Positions 42,060 through 55,130 of a stretch of DNA of 64,000 nucleotides are shown here, one piece after another (position 1 is the first letter of the stretch; the number at the start of each line of letters is the position of its first letter). A model generated the notes under the pieces. The model worked only from the letters and a program-made list of their open reading frames with translations. It had not been told where the DNA came from and did no database searches. Source of the DNA: Anaeramoeba ignava (lineage: Eukaryota; Metamonada; Anaeramoebidae). The position numbers and the translations under genes are program-made. Where the stretch lies: the NCBI GenBank assembly GCA_028826165.1, contig JAPDFW010000078.1, positions 310,001 to 374,000 of the forward strand, written 5' to 3'.

Positions 42060-43975
42060 GAAATAAAAGTAATTTATTTATATTTATTATTTTACACATA
42101 AATTATTTATCTAAATTATTTAAATAATCAAAATATTTATAAATTATTTATTAATATTATTTAATTTCAATTTATTTTATTTATTAAAAAAAAGGAAAAA
42201 AAAACAAATTAAAAAATTAAAAAATAATTAAATTTAAAATATTAAATTAATATTTTCATAAATTATTTATTTAAATTATTTAAATAAACAAAATATTTAT
42301 AAATTATTTATTAAAATTATTTAATTTCAATTTATTTTATTTAATAAAAAAAGGAAAAAAAACACAAATTAAAAATTAAAAATAATTAAATTAAAAATAT
42401 TAAATTATTATTTTAAACATAAATTATTTATCTAAATTATTTAAATAATAAAAATATTTATAAATTATTAATTAATATTATTTAATTTTTATTTATTTTA
42501 TTTATTAAAAAAAAAACAAATTAAAAAATTAAAAAATAATTAAATTAAAAATATATAATTATTATTTTACACATAAATCATTTATTTAAATTATTTAAAT
42601 AATCAAAATATTTATAAATTATTAATTAATATTATTTAATTTCAATTTATTTTATTTATTAAAAAAAAGGAAAAAAAATAAATTAAAAAATTAAAAAATA
42701 ATTAAATTAAAAATATTAAATTATTATTTTAAACATAAATTATTTATCTAAATTATTTAAATAATCAAAATATTTATAAATTATTTATTAATATTATTTA
42801 ATTTCAATTTATTTTATTTATTAAAAAAAAAGGAAAAAAAACACAAATTAAAAAATTAAAAAATAATTAAATTAAAAATATTAAATTATTATTTTACACA
42901 TAAATTATTTATCTAAATTATTTAAATAATCAAAATATTTATAAATTATTAATTAATATTATTCGATTTCAATTTATTTTATTTATTAAAAAAAAGGAAA
43001 AAAACAAATTAAAAAATTAAAAAATAATTAAATTAAAAATATTAAATTATTATTTTAAACATAAATTATTTATTTAAATTATTTAAATAATAAAATATTT
43101 ATAAATTATTTATTTATATTATTTAATTTCTATTTATTTTATTTAATAAAAAAAAAGAAAAAAAAACAAAATAAATTAAAAAATTAAAAAATAATTAAAT
43201 TAAAAATATTAAATTATTATTTTAAACATAAATTATTTATCTAAATTATTTAAATAATCAAAATATTTATAAATTATTTATTAATATTATTTAATTTCAA
43301 TTTATTTTATTTATTAAAAAAAAGGAAAAAATAGAAAACATCACAGAATAAAAGTAAGAAATTTAAAAATATAAAAATATATAATTATTATTTCACACAT
43401 AAATTATTTATCTAAATTATTTAAATAATCAAAATATTTATAAATTATTTATTAAAATTATTTAATTTTAATTTATTTTATTTATTAAAAAAAAGGAAAA
43501 AAAAAATTAATTAAAAATATAAAAATATAATTTTACTCATAAATTATTATTTAATTTATTTAAATAAACAAAAATACTTATAAATAATTAATTAAATTTA
43601 AATTTAATTTGTTTTATTTATTTGGAAAAAGAGCAAAAACAATATTTAATTAAAAAAGATATAAAATAATATTTTAAACATAAATTATTTATCTAAATTA
43701 TTTAAATAATAAAAATATTTATAAATTATTTATTTAAATTTATTTTATTTATTTGAAAAAACAAAATAGAAAACATCAGACAATAAAAGTAAGTGATTTA
43801 TAAATATATAATAATTATTTTAAACATAAATTATTTAAATAAAAAAAAATATTTATAAATTATTAATTAAAATTATTTAATTTTTATTTATTTTATTTAT
43901 TTAAAAATATAAAAATATTATTTATCTAAATTATTTAAATAATCAAAATATTTATAAATTATTAATTAAATTTAT
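42060..43975. repeat. ~160-bp AT-rich satellite, about 12 copies
   Basis: The landmark TAAATTATTTATCTAAATTA followed by AATCAAAATATTTATAAATT and TTCAATTTATTTTATTTATT recurs near 42101, 42261, 42421, 42574, 42735, 42901 and onward. The last copies are truncated and run to within 30 bp of the start codon of the BTB gene at 44003, so the promoter lies inside or is replaced by satellite. Confidence 0.9.
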
Positions 43976-44002
43976 TTTATTTATTTGAAAAAAAAGGGAA
44001 AA

Positions 44003-46902
44003 ATGAATCAAAACCAAAATCAAAACGAATTACAAAAACTTAAAGAATTTTTAATAAAAAAACATCAGAAACAAATTTTATCAATATTTAATAAAAAAAA
44101 AACATCAGATATCCAAATTTATTGTGGAATTGATAAAAGAATACTTTATTGCCATAAATCCATTTTGACTGCTCGTTCATTAACTTTTTTAACCAAAATT
44201 TTTGAAAAACAACAGACAAAATTAACATTTAATAATTTTCATTCAAATATTGTTACACCAATAATGGAATATATTTATAGTGGAGAATTATCTTTTAATA
44301 AAGAAGAATTTGATAAATATTGGGAATTTGCTAATCAAAATAAGTTAAATGATGTTAAAAAACAAATTGAACTTGAAATGAAAGAATATCTACAACTTGA
44401 TAATATTGCTATCATTTATTTCAAAAGTCAAAACATTTCATCTAAATTTCTTATTGAAAAATGCGAAGAATTTATTATTCCAAATATTCAACAAATTATT
44501 CAAAGATTTGATTTCAAAAATTCACAACTTGAACAAAATATCAGTTTTATTGGATTAATTTCCTTACATCAATCAATTCAAAACAAATTTCAATTATTAC
44601 AACTTTTTCAACAAAAATGGAAAGAAAATTCCCAAGAAAACATTTACAAATTATTACAAAAACAAAATAAAGAAGGATTAAACCGAAATTCATTAATTAA
44701 ATTAAACCAAAACGAAACTACTAATTCTCAAGAAAAAGAAGAATATTTTGATAATGATAAATTCTTTTCAATTTTATTCACACAAATTCAACAAACACAA
44801 ACATTTAATTTTCAACAATTTCAACAAATCAAAAAAAAATCATTTAATTTAAATGAAACCAAATCCATTTTATTAAATTCAAATATTGAAGAAGAACTTA
44901 AAGAAGAAGACAAAAGAATAATATCTTATTATAACTTCAATTCAATTAAATATCAAACAGAAAAAAGAATTGAAGAAAAAAAAGAACAAATTAAATCAGA
45001 AACAAGAAAATTAAAAAGGAAAAAAGAAAAAATTGAACAAATGAAACAAAAACAAAAACAAGAAATTACTCAATCATTAGATGAAGCAAAAATTTATTTT
45101 ACAAAACTTAAAAATTCAATTCAAGAAAATGATAAAGGTATAATTTTTTTCAATTTTTAAAAATAAAAATAAAAACAAAAATCATTTTATTTTATTTAAA
45201 TTATTTATTTAACAAAAATAATAGATGAAACAAAAGAATTAATGAAAATTGATATTTCTTTAATTTTTGAATCTATGAATAATTTTCCAACAAATGAATT
45301 TATTCAAGAAAATTGTTGTTTAGCTTTAAGAAAATTTACTGATAAAAGAAAAGAGAGTAAAAACTTTTTTACAAAAACAAAAATTAAGTTTTTAAATTTA
45401 GATTTTATTTATTAACAAAAAAATCTTTTCAATTTTATTATTTAAATTTTCTTTCTTTCTTTTTCTTTTTTGTTTTTACAAAAAAAAAACCAAAACAAAT
45501 AATAATTATCAATTTAAAATAGGAATTTCATTTAATTTACCAAATTTAAATGGATTTGATTTAATTATCAAAGCAATGAATAATTTCCCATTTAACAGAT
45601 TTCTTCAACTTCAATCTATTTTAATTATTATTAATATTGGAAAAGAAAACGGTAAATTCAAAATTAAAAATTAAAAACAAAAATAAATTAATTTTCATTT
45701 TTTTTTTGAAATATAAAAAATAAAAAAGAAAACAAAACACAAATTGAAACCAATTCTAGAATTGATACAATAATTACAACAATGATTAATTTTACAAATA
45801 AAGATACTGAAATTTATAACAAAGGAATTGAAGCTTTAGGAGTTCTAGGTTTAGAAAAAAAAGGTAAATTTCTTCTCATATTTATTATTTCACAAACAAA
45901 ATATAAAATTATTTTGATTGAATATAAATTTATTTCAATTTGAAAAACAAATATAAATATTAATTTTTATTAAATTTCATAAAACAAAATAGAGATTCAA
46001 AAACTATTCAAACAAAAGAAAAGTAAAATTAATTAAAACAACAAAACAACAAAATAACTATTTTTTTATTAAAATCTTTCTAAATATAAAAAACAAATAT
46101 AAATACAATTTAATTTAATTTAATTTAATTTTATTTTTGATTTAGACATTACTGAAAAAGAAGAAAAGAAATGGCAATCATTCAAACACAAATATGAAAA
46201 ATCAAAACATGTAAATAATACAACAAAAATTTATTTATTTTAATTTAAAAATAAATTTTCTTTTTTAAAAATTAATTTTTATTTTTTTTTTTTTTTTTTT
46301 TATTTTATTAGGGAGAAAAGGTTCGTTTTTATTAATTCATTTCAAAATATAAAAATATAAAAATATAATTTATTTCTATTTATTTCAATTTTCAAACGAA
46401 TTTACAAAAAAATTGAAAATGATTGATTCATTGATAATATTTTTTTTGAACATCTTTTCCATAATTTCCAACCTAAAATATATTACATTTTCGTTCTATT
46501 CAAATTTAGGAAACTATCTTCCATTTCTTTTCAAAAAAGAAGCAAAAAATTGATTTAGGAATTTTGCACTATTTACTGAAACAAAGATATGATCTGAATG
46601 AACTTTTTTTTTCAAAAAAACACAAAAAAATTATTTTTCTTTTTAAATTAAAAATAAATAATAAATTAGGATGTAATTTTTAATTTTAAATAACAAAAAT
46701 ATAAGAGAAAATTATTTAAAATATAAATTAAAGAGAAATTTATTTTTTAATTTAATTTAATTTAATTTAATTTAATTTAATTTATTATTTCAAAACAAAA
46801 AAAAAGTGGTCTCCAGTTCATTATTTATGTAGGAATGAATCAATTACATTTGATATGATTAAATTATTAGTTGATAATGGAGCTAATTTTAATTTAAGTG
46901 GA
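44003..46902 (+). CDS. BTB-BACK protein with armadillo-like and ankyrin repeats, very small exons; continues downstream
   Basis: Exon 1 (44003-45137) starts [16 protein letters not shown] and encodes a BTB domain ([29 protein letters not shown]), a BACK-like part and a coiled coil. Exons 45225-45356, 45523-45651 and 45729-45863 are each phase 1 and each encode one armadillo-like repeat ([60 protein letters not shown]). Then come exons 45993-46022 (30 nt), 46146-46210 (ends phase 0) and 46312-46320 (9 nt, Gly-Glu-Lys). Next is an ankyrin-like exon from 46510 ([16 protein letters not shown]), a 3-nt candidate exon GAT at 46670-46672, and an ankyrin exon 46807-46902 ([15 protein letters not shown], 32 codons, donor GTAAGT). 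All joins except the 46510 exon end keep phase. No stop is reached, so the gene continues, probably to 59499-59594. Likely a scaffold or ubiquitin-ligase adaptor. Confidence 0.75.
46667..46674 (+). other. Candidate 3-nt microexon GAT (TAG/GAT/GTAA)
   Basis: An acceptor TAG (46667-46669), three bases GAT and a donor GTAATT lie in sequence, 134 bp before the 96-nt ankyrin exon at 46807. Asp plus the 32 codons of that exon gives a 33-residue ankyrin repeat. The phase is 0 on both sides. Confidence 0.45.
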
Positions 46903-49900
46903 GTAAGTTTTTAATTAATTAATTAATTTATTTTCTTTTTCAAAATATTAATAATAATTTTATAATAAGATATTTCATTTCCATTTTTAAATAAACATAA
47001 ACATAAACAAAAACAATATTTTTATTTCAATTATTTTATTAATTAAAACAAAACAATTTTGAATTTTTTTTAAAATTAATAAGAATATAATCAAAAAAAA
47101 GAAATAAATTTTAATTATAATTTTAATTATAATTTTTATTCCAAAAAAAAAATCAAAATAATATTTATATTTATTATTTGATTATTATATTTCAATTTAC
47201 TTTTAATCAAAAAAATAAATTCAATTTCAAATTCAATTTAATATTCAATTATTTTCCAAAAAAAGAAATATTTTCATTTTAATTCATTTTTTTTTAAAAA
47301 TTTTCAACTTTAAAAATTTGAAAAGAAAAAAAAAGAAAAAGAAAAAATTTAAAATTAATATTTAATTAATTAATTATAATTCCTCTCTTTTTTTATTTTG
47401 TTTTTATTTTATTCAGATTTACAAATTTAATTCAATTTTGTTTTATTCTCAATTCAAATTCTTTCTTTTTTATTTTATTTTATTTTATTTTATTTTATTT
47501 TATTTTATTTAAAATTTTGGATATTAAATCAAGAAAAGAAATTTATTAATTTATTAATTTTATAATTTTAGAAAAAAAAAACAAAAAGGAATTGAAATAA
47601 TATTTTCCAATTTAATCAAAAAAAAATTATTAATTTAATTTAATTTAATTTAATTTAATTTAAGATATTTATTTTTTTATTGAAAACTTCAAAATTAAAC
47701 AAAAAAAAATTAATTCAAAAAAAAATTTATTCTTGTAAAATTTTGTTTTTGTTTTTGTTTTTGTTTTTCAAATTTTATACATTTTTTTTGGTTTCTCTCT
47801 TGTAATACAATAAAATTCATTTTTTATAAAACTTCAATTTTTCATTTGGTTTTTTTTCCCTTTTTGAAAATAATTATTATAAATTGAAATTTGAATTGTT
47901 TTAGTGAATTAATTATATTTGACAAAAATATTGTTTTATAATGAAAAATAAAATATTTTTTTCTTTACAAGAGTTTATTGATAAATTATTACACAAAAAA
48001 AATGGAAAAATCTTCAAGAATCAAATCAAATTCTATTTTCAGTTATTATTTCTTTAGTTATTTTATAATCCATTTTTATTGAGATTAAAAATATTTTGTA
48101 TAGAAAAAACACTTCTCATACTCTAAATATGTATAATGATAATAAATGATGTTAAAAAAAATTGTTTTTAAATTTAAGAGAGTTATAATAATATTTATTT
48201 ATTTAAACAGTATAAAGACTCAAGAATAAAGAGATGATATAATTTTCTGTAAACATAAAAAAATTTAATCATTTTTATTTATAAACCTCTTTTTGATATT
48301 CTCAATATAATGATTTATATCCAGTTTAAATTTACATTTGGATTAAATATCTAATAATGATTGAATTGAGTTTCTATCCTTATCATTAACAATTAAAGAA
48401 ATTGATATTTTGTCTTTCCATTTAGATGTAAAATTATTGATTTATTCTTTATATTCTTATTTATTCCTTTAAAATATTCTTTCCTCAAAATATGAATTGA
48501 ATCAAAAAAAAATTTTGTTTTTTCCAGTTTTTATATATTCAAAAATTATTATTAATTCTCTTATATTGAAACCTTTTCTTGATAAATCACAAATGATTTG
48601 TAATTGAATATTCATCAAATCAATTTCTAAATAAATTATTATTAAATTATTGAAAAAAAAATACAACTTTTCAAATAATTCCTTATCTTTTCTATTGTAA
48701 TTTAAATTATATTCAAAAGTTGTTAAAATTTCTTTTCCAATATCTACAGTTATTTTCTCAAATTGATTTTCAGTTAAAAAATGAATATTAATTAAACTAA
48801 AAAATTTACCTATAAGAATTGAAAAAAAAAATAATAAACTTCTTAAAATGAAATAATTTTTAATCAAATAAATATCCAAATTATGAATATTATAAAGGGA
48901 AATATCTGGAATAAATTCATTAATTTTATTCAGAAAAGAAGATATCATTTCTTTAATTTTTTTTTGTAAATTATTAATTATCTAAATAACAAAGAAAAAA
49001 ACAAAAGATGAAAATTGATTTTTTTTTTGATTATTATAAAATATTATTTAATTTAATAAAATAATCTCTTTCTTAAAAAAAATCAATAAATCTCTTATTA
49101 TCCTGATCTAAAAAAAATCTAAAAAAAAATAATTAAATAAAAATTAAATGATCTATATTAAGTTTTACATTAGTTAATAAATTAGAATTTTTTATATAAA
49201 TTTTTTCAATTTAGATATTGAAATTTTTTTCTAAAAGAAAACAAATTTAATAATTGAGGATTATCAAGAAAAACTAATCTCTTTCATCCAATAAAATATT
49301 TTATCCAAATTATAATAATTTGATTAATATTTTTCATTATATATTTTGAACTAAGATCTCAAAATATTTTTGAAATAAAAATTATTATAATTTCTATTTC
49401 TTCTTAATAATTTAATTTTTTTTTGGAAAGATGAAAATTTTATTGATTTCTTTTTTTGATTTCATTTTTGTTTTTTTGTTTGAAAATAAATTTAATATAG
49501 AAAATTTGAGTTTCCACATATATATTTTATTCAAAGGAATGAAAAAATTTTTCTTTTTTTTTTTCAATAAATTGAGACTCATTTAACATAATAATAACAA
49601 TATATATATATACTTTCTTCCAAATAAAAATATTTATAAAATAAACAAAAAAATTTTATTTCTATTCAAATCAAAATTTAATTCACTTCATTTTTATTTA
49701 ACAAAAGATTAACATTAAATTCAGAAATTAAAATTTTATTCTTTTCTTTTTTTTTCCAAACAAAAAAAATTTAAATTTAAATTAAATTCAATTCAAAAAT
49801 AAAATTTATTTGTTATTGTTTTTGATAATGAAAAATGAAAATGGAAATTAAATGAAAATTAGTTTTATTTAATTTTTCTTTTTTTTCAAAAATCACACAC

Positions 49901-50290
49901 ATAAAAAAAATTTAAAAAAAAACAAAAATTTATATTTTTATTATCTATATTTTACATTTAATTTTGGATTATTTTTATTTTCAAAAACAACAAAAAACAA
50001 AACAAAATTTTTATTCTCTTTTTTTCCAAGATTAATAAAATGAATAAATTATTTAATAAATTTACTTAGAAAAAAATAAAAAATATTATTATTATTATTA
50101 TTTTAATATTAAATCAAATTTAAATAAAGAAAAATAAAAATAATTGATTTATTTATTTTTGAAATGAAAATTTAAATTATTTTCCTTTTTTCTTTTTCTT
50201 TCCAATTTTATTAAATAAATCAAATTTAAATTTAATTTTCTTTATTCAAAATAATAATAATAATAATTTATTTATTTATTTAAATAAAAA
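46903..50290. other. AT-rich probable intron or intergenic DNA
   Basis: It starts with the strong donor GTAAGT of the ankyrin exon. It contains runs such as TTTAATTTAA (47640-47665) and TTTTATTTTA (47470-47510). One TAG-AT-GTAA site (48423-48430) is on the plus strand. A possible minus-strand coding segment is listed separately. Otherwise I see nothing. Confidence 0.5.
48502..48990 (-). CDS. Possible minus-strand coding segment or gene remnant (148-aa frame)
   Basis: The frame from 48948 down to 48502 has a protein-like, non-repetitive composition (NEFIPDISLYNIHNLDIYLI, ENQFEKITVDIGKEILTTFE, NIQLQIICDLSRKGFNIREL). It extends upstream in frame to a TTTAG acceptor-like site near 48985, so it may be an internal exon. 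A further short in-frame piece (WKDKISISLIVNDKDRN, minus strand, about 48350-48425) also looks coding, but its link is unclear. Family not recognised. It may be a decayed BTB/armadillo relative. Confidence 0.3.
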
Positions 50291-50294
50291 ATAA

Positions 50295-50566
50295 TAGAGA
50301 GTAATTATTTCCAAAAATTAAATTAAATAATAATCAAAATTATATTTTTTTTAAATTTAAATTGTTTTTTATTTTAATAAAATTTTATTTTTAAAAATAA
50401 ATCTAATAATAATAATAGTGGGTAAATTTTATTTAATAATTTAATTTTCCATTTTATTTTTAATTTGGAAAACAAAATTTATGAAAATTAAAAACAAAAA
50501 ATTTTTGAATTTTTTTCTAAAACTTTTTTTTTTGAATAATAAATAAAATTAAATAAAATAGGCTGT
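50295..50566 (+). other. Cluster of three candidate 3-nt microexons (AGA, TGG, GCT)
   Basis: TAG/AGA/GTAA (AGA at 50298-50300), TAG/TGG/GTAA (50419-50421) and TAG/GCT/GTAA (50562-50564). The intervals between them are 118 and 140 bp, begin GTAA and end TAG, and so have the size and ends of introns in this gene. No longer exon lies between them. Confidence 0.4.
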
Positions 50567-51445
50567 AAAATATTAATAATAAAAATTAAATAATAAATTT
50601 ATTAGATATTATTTTATAAAATTTAAATATGTAAAAAGAAAGATTTGAATTATATTTTTTTTTAAATATTTTCTTTTCTCTTTTATATTTAAATTTTTTT
50701 TATTTTTTTCTTTTCAAAAAAAAACACAAGTTTTACAAAATAATTCTTAAAATTTAAAATTAAAATTAAATTAAATTAAATTGGAAAAGAAAAGAAAACA
50801 ATTTTATTTTTTGAATTTGAAATTATTATCTTGTCTTTTCTTTTGTAAAAATTTTTTAAAAAAAAAGAAGATAATTTATTATTATTATTTCATTTTTTTG
50901 ATTATTTTCATTTTTATCATAATTTTTTTATTTTTATTTTCAATTTTAAAAATTAAAATGAATTAAAATGAATTAAGGAATAAATATTATTTTCTTTATT
51001 TGTAAATAATATTAATAAAATTTAATAAATTTAAAAAAGAAAAAAAAAGAACAAAAGAATAAGATGAATGAATATGTATTTATTTGAAATTTTTATTCAA
51101 AATAATAATAATAATAAAGAAAAAAATAAATTTTATTCAATTTTTCTTTATTAAATTTTGTTTTAATTTAAATTCCAATAAGAAAAAGAAAAAGAAAAAT
51201 ATCAAATTTATTTTCTTTTTTTTCAAATTTAAATTTCAAAATAAAAAATGAATTTTTCTTTCTTTTCATTTATTTATAATATAAAATAAATCTCTTACAA
51301 GTAAAAAAAATGGATTTTTTATTCAAATTTCTTTTTTTAATTCTTTTTTTTTAATTCTAATTAATATCTTTAAATTCCAAAAAACAAAAACAAAAACAAA
51401 AAAATAATTATTAATAATTAAACAAATTTTGATTTTTAAAAAAAA

Positions 51446-51806
51446 TAGGAGTAAATAAATAAATAAATAGAAATTATTCAAAACTCTTTTATTTCTTTTT
51501 TATTTCTTTTATTTTTTATTTCAATAATAATTTATTATTAATTTAAATTTAAATTTATTCATAATCCAAAAAAAAAAGAAAAAAGAAATAAATATTTATC
51601 AAATTAATTATTTTTTTTTTGAAATTAGATTTAATTAATATTTATATTTATATTTATATTTATATTTATATATGTTAGATAAATGAAAATAAATTGAATT
51701 AACTTTATAATTTTAATTTAAAAACAAATAAACAAAAATATTAAAAAAATTTATTAATATTAAATAATTTCTTTCTTTACTTTTTTTTATTAATTAAAAT
51801 AGATGT
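51446..51806 (+). other. Two TAG-NN-GTAA sites with 2-nt spacing
   Basis: TAG/GA/GTAA (51446-51452) and TAG/AT/GTAA (51800-51806). They resemble the 3-nt sites but with two bases between acceptor and donor. They would shift the frame if spliced as exons, unless paired. Confidence 0.3.
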
Positions 51807-53575
51807 AAATAATAATAAAATTAAAATTAAAATTTTTGTTATTTTTATTTTTCTTTTCTCCAATTTTTTTTTGAGAATAAAATTATTATTATTTAATCAA
51901 ATATATATAAATATCATTAAATCATTTCATTCTGAAAGAAAAACAAAATGAATATTATTCCATTTTATTTTAATTAAAATAAAATTATTTATTTTTTTTT
52001 ACTTTATCAAATCAATAAATTATTATAAATTATTTTTTTTTGAAGTTTTATAATTTAATAACATTTCTCTGAATATAAATAAAAATAAATATATAAAATA
52101 TTTTGAATAATTTTATTTTTATAAATAATTAAAATAAAAATGAAATTTTCAAATCAAATCAAATAAAAAAATATTAAAATTAAAAAGGAAATTTTTTTTT
52201 CAAATTAAATTAGGATAAATAAATTGTTTTATTTTTATTTTTATTTATTTATTATTTCCCAAAAAAAATATAATTAAATTTTTAAAAAATAAATAAAAGA
52301 AGAATTGAATTAAAAATTAAATCTAAATAAGTTTTCTTTCATTTCTTTCATTTCTTTCATTTTTATTTTAGAAAAGAAGGAAAATAATAAATTTTTATAT
52401 AAATAAATTAAATTATTTTATAAAACAAAAAATTTTAAAAACAAAATTGAAATTAGATTTTTATTAAATTTAAATAAATTTGTGGAAAAAAAAAAGAATA
52501 AGAATATTAAATTATTCTTTTTTTTTTTTTTTTTCTTTTTTCTTTTGTATTTTTAATTTACAATAATCAAATTAATTTTTTTTAAAAGAAAATATTTCAT
52601 CAATTTATTAATTACAAATAAAGATATTTTCAAATAATTTATTTTAATAAATAATCATAATAATAAAAAAAATAAATAAAAAGAAATTAATAAATAATAT
52701 AATTTCATTTCTTTTTCCCAAATTTAATCTAATTTAATTTAATCTTTTTCTTTTTCTTTTTCTTTCAAAAAAAAAATAAGAAAAAAAAATATTTTATTTT
52801 CAAATTTGAAAAGAGATTTATTTTTTAAAAAAAAAGAAGAAATTAAGAGAAAAAATATATTATTATTAATATTATTAATAAATTTAAGAAATGTGAAAAA
52901 AAAATATTTATTTTAAATATTATCATAAATTCTCCTATATTTATATTTTAAGTAAAACAAAAATTTTCAAAAAAAATAAAAAAATCAAATTATTTCTTTT
53001 TCTTTATAAATATTATTATTATTATTTATAAGAAGAAAATCTTATTTAATTTTTTTTTTGATTATCAATTTTTTGTTTTTAAAAGAAAAATAAAAATAAT
53101 AAAAATAATAAATGAAATGTAAATAATTTATTTATTTATATTTACAGAGATAAAAATAAAAATTGATAAATAAATAATTTCTTATTTACTTTTTTATTTA
53201 AATTTAAATAATAATAAAATTTAATTAAAATACCTAATAATAATAAAAATAATATAAATTACAAAAAACAAAAAACAAAAAACAAATTTTCTTTTGTTTT
53301 TCAATTTTTTATTCTTAATTTTAATTAAATTTTCAAATCTAAAATAAAAGAAAAAAAAGAAAAAAAGAAAATATAATTTTGTTTTTGATAAATTATTTTT
53401 CCAAAATTATTATTTAATAATAAATAATAATAAGTAATAAAATCCTTTTATTTTTATTTTATATTTTAATTTATTAATCATTTCAATATTTAAAATTTTT
53501 TCCTTTTTTTTATTTTTAAAAACAAAAACAAAAATCAAAATAAAAACTAATTTTTTTTTGATTAACAAAATTTTT

Positions 53576-54031
53576 TAGAAAGTAAAATAATAAAATTAAA
53601 AAATAAAAACAAAATTTATTTATTATTTATTATTTTAAAAATCTTTTTCTTTCTCTAATAATAAAAATTTTAAATAATTTTATTTAAAAAATTAAAAAAA
53701 AAAGAATGTAAAATAAATTTCAAATCAAAAATCAAAACAAGAAAATTATAATTATAATTATAATTATAATTTTTTGTTTTTATATTTAAAAAATTGAAAA
53801 AATTATTTATTATTATTAAAAATAAATGTAAAAAAAATAGATTAATAATAATAATTTAATACTAAATAAATTTAATTTTTATTTTGAAATTAAAATAGGA
53901 TGTAAAATATTAAAATTTTTTTTATTTAAAAAAATAATTTGATTATTATTATTATTTAAAAATAATTTACATTTTGAAATAATAATAAAAAATATTTTTT
54001 AATTATTTGTTAATAATATTTAAATAGGAGT
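53576..54031 (+). other. Cluster of four splice-like sites (AAA, AAT, GAT, GA)
   Basis: TAG/AAA/GTAA (AAA 53579-53581), AAG/AAT/GTAA (53705-53707), TAG/GAT/GTAA (53899-53901) and TAG/GA/GTAA (54028-54029). The intervals are 123, 191 and 126 bp, intron-like in length and ends. Confidence 0.4.
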
Positions 54032-54619
54032 AAAAATATTAAAACAAAATTAATTAATTAATTTTAAAAAGAGAAATAGATAATGAAAAGAAATAAAAAA
54101 ATTTTACTTTTTTTTGTTTTTAAAATTGGAAAATAAAATTTAAATTGAAAAGAAAAAAATTGAAAAAAATTTTATTTATAATTAAATACATAAGTTATTA
54201 TTATTATTTGATATTAATTTTATTTGATATTTTTTTTAATTATAATTTTCCATTTTTTTTTAATCAAAAAAAAAAGATTATTTTTATTACTTATATATTA
54301 TAAAAAAAGTAAATAATTTAAATTAAAAATTAAAATTGAAAAAAAAAAGATTAAATTAAATTTAATTAAATTATTGATAAATATTTTTTATAAGTAAAAA
54401 AAAATGAAATAATTTAAATGAGAAATAATTAATCAAAAAATATTTTTATATTTTATTCATTTATTATTCATATAAAAAAAAATCAAAAAAAAAAAGAAAA
54501 GAAAAGAAAAGGAAAACAAAAATTTCTTAAATATCAAATAAATGAATAAAAAATAAAAATGATTTAATTTAGATAAATAATCATTTAATTTTTTGTTTTG
54601 TTTTTAATTAAAAAAGAAA

Positions 54620-55130
54620 AAAACAAAATTAAATATAAAATAAAAAAAATAAAAATAAAATATAAAATAAAATAAATATAAATATAAAAATAAAATAAAT
54701 ATAAATATAAATATAAATAAATATAAATAAATATAAATATAATATAAAAATAAAATATAAATAAAAAAAATAAAATAAATATAAATATAAATATAAATAT
54801 AAATATAAAATAAAAAAAAAATAAAAAATAAATATAAATATAAATATAAAATAAATATAAATATAAATAAAAAAATATATAAATAAATATAAATATAAAT
54901 ATAAATATAAATATAAAATAAATATAAATATAAATATAAATATAAATATAAATATAAATATAAATATAAATATAAATATAAATATAAATATAAATATAAA
55001 TATAAATATAAATATAAATATAAATATAAATATAAATATAAATATAAATATAAATATAAATATAAATATAAATATAAATATAAATATAAATATAATAAAA
55101 TAAAAAATATAAATATAAATATAAATTGAT
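54620..55130. repeat. ATAAAT/TATAAA hexamer array
   Basis: About 500 bp of ATAAAT units, pure over about 54915-55090, with interruptions before that. It ends at a TTGATTTTGATTTTGATT stretch near 55140, linking it to the AAAATC family. Confidence 0.85.
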
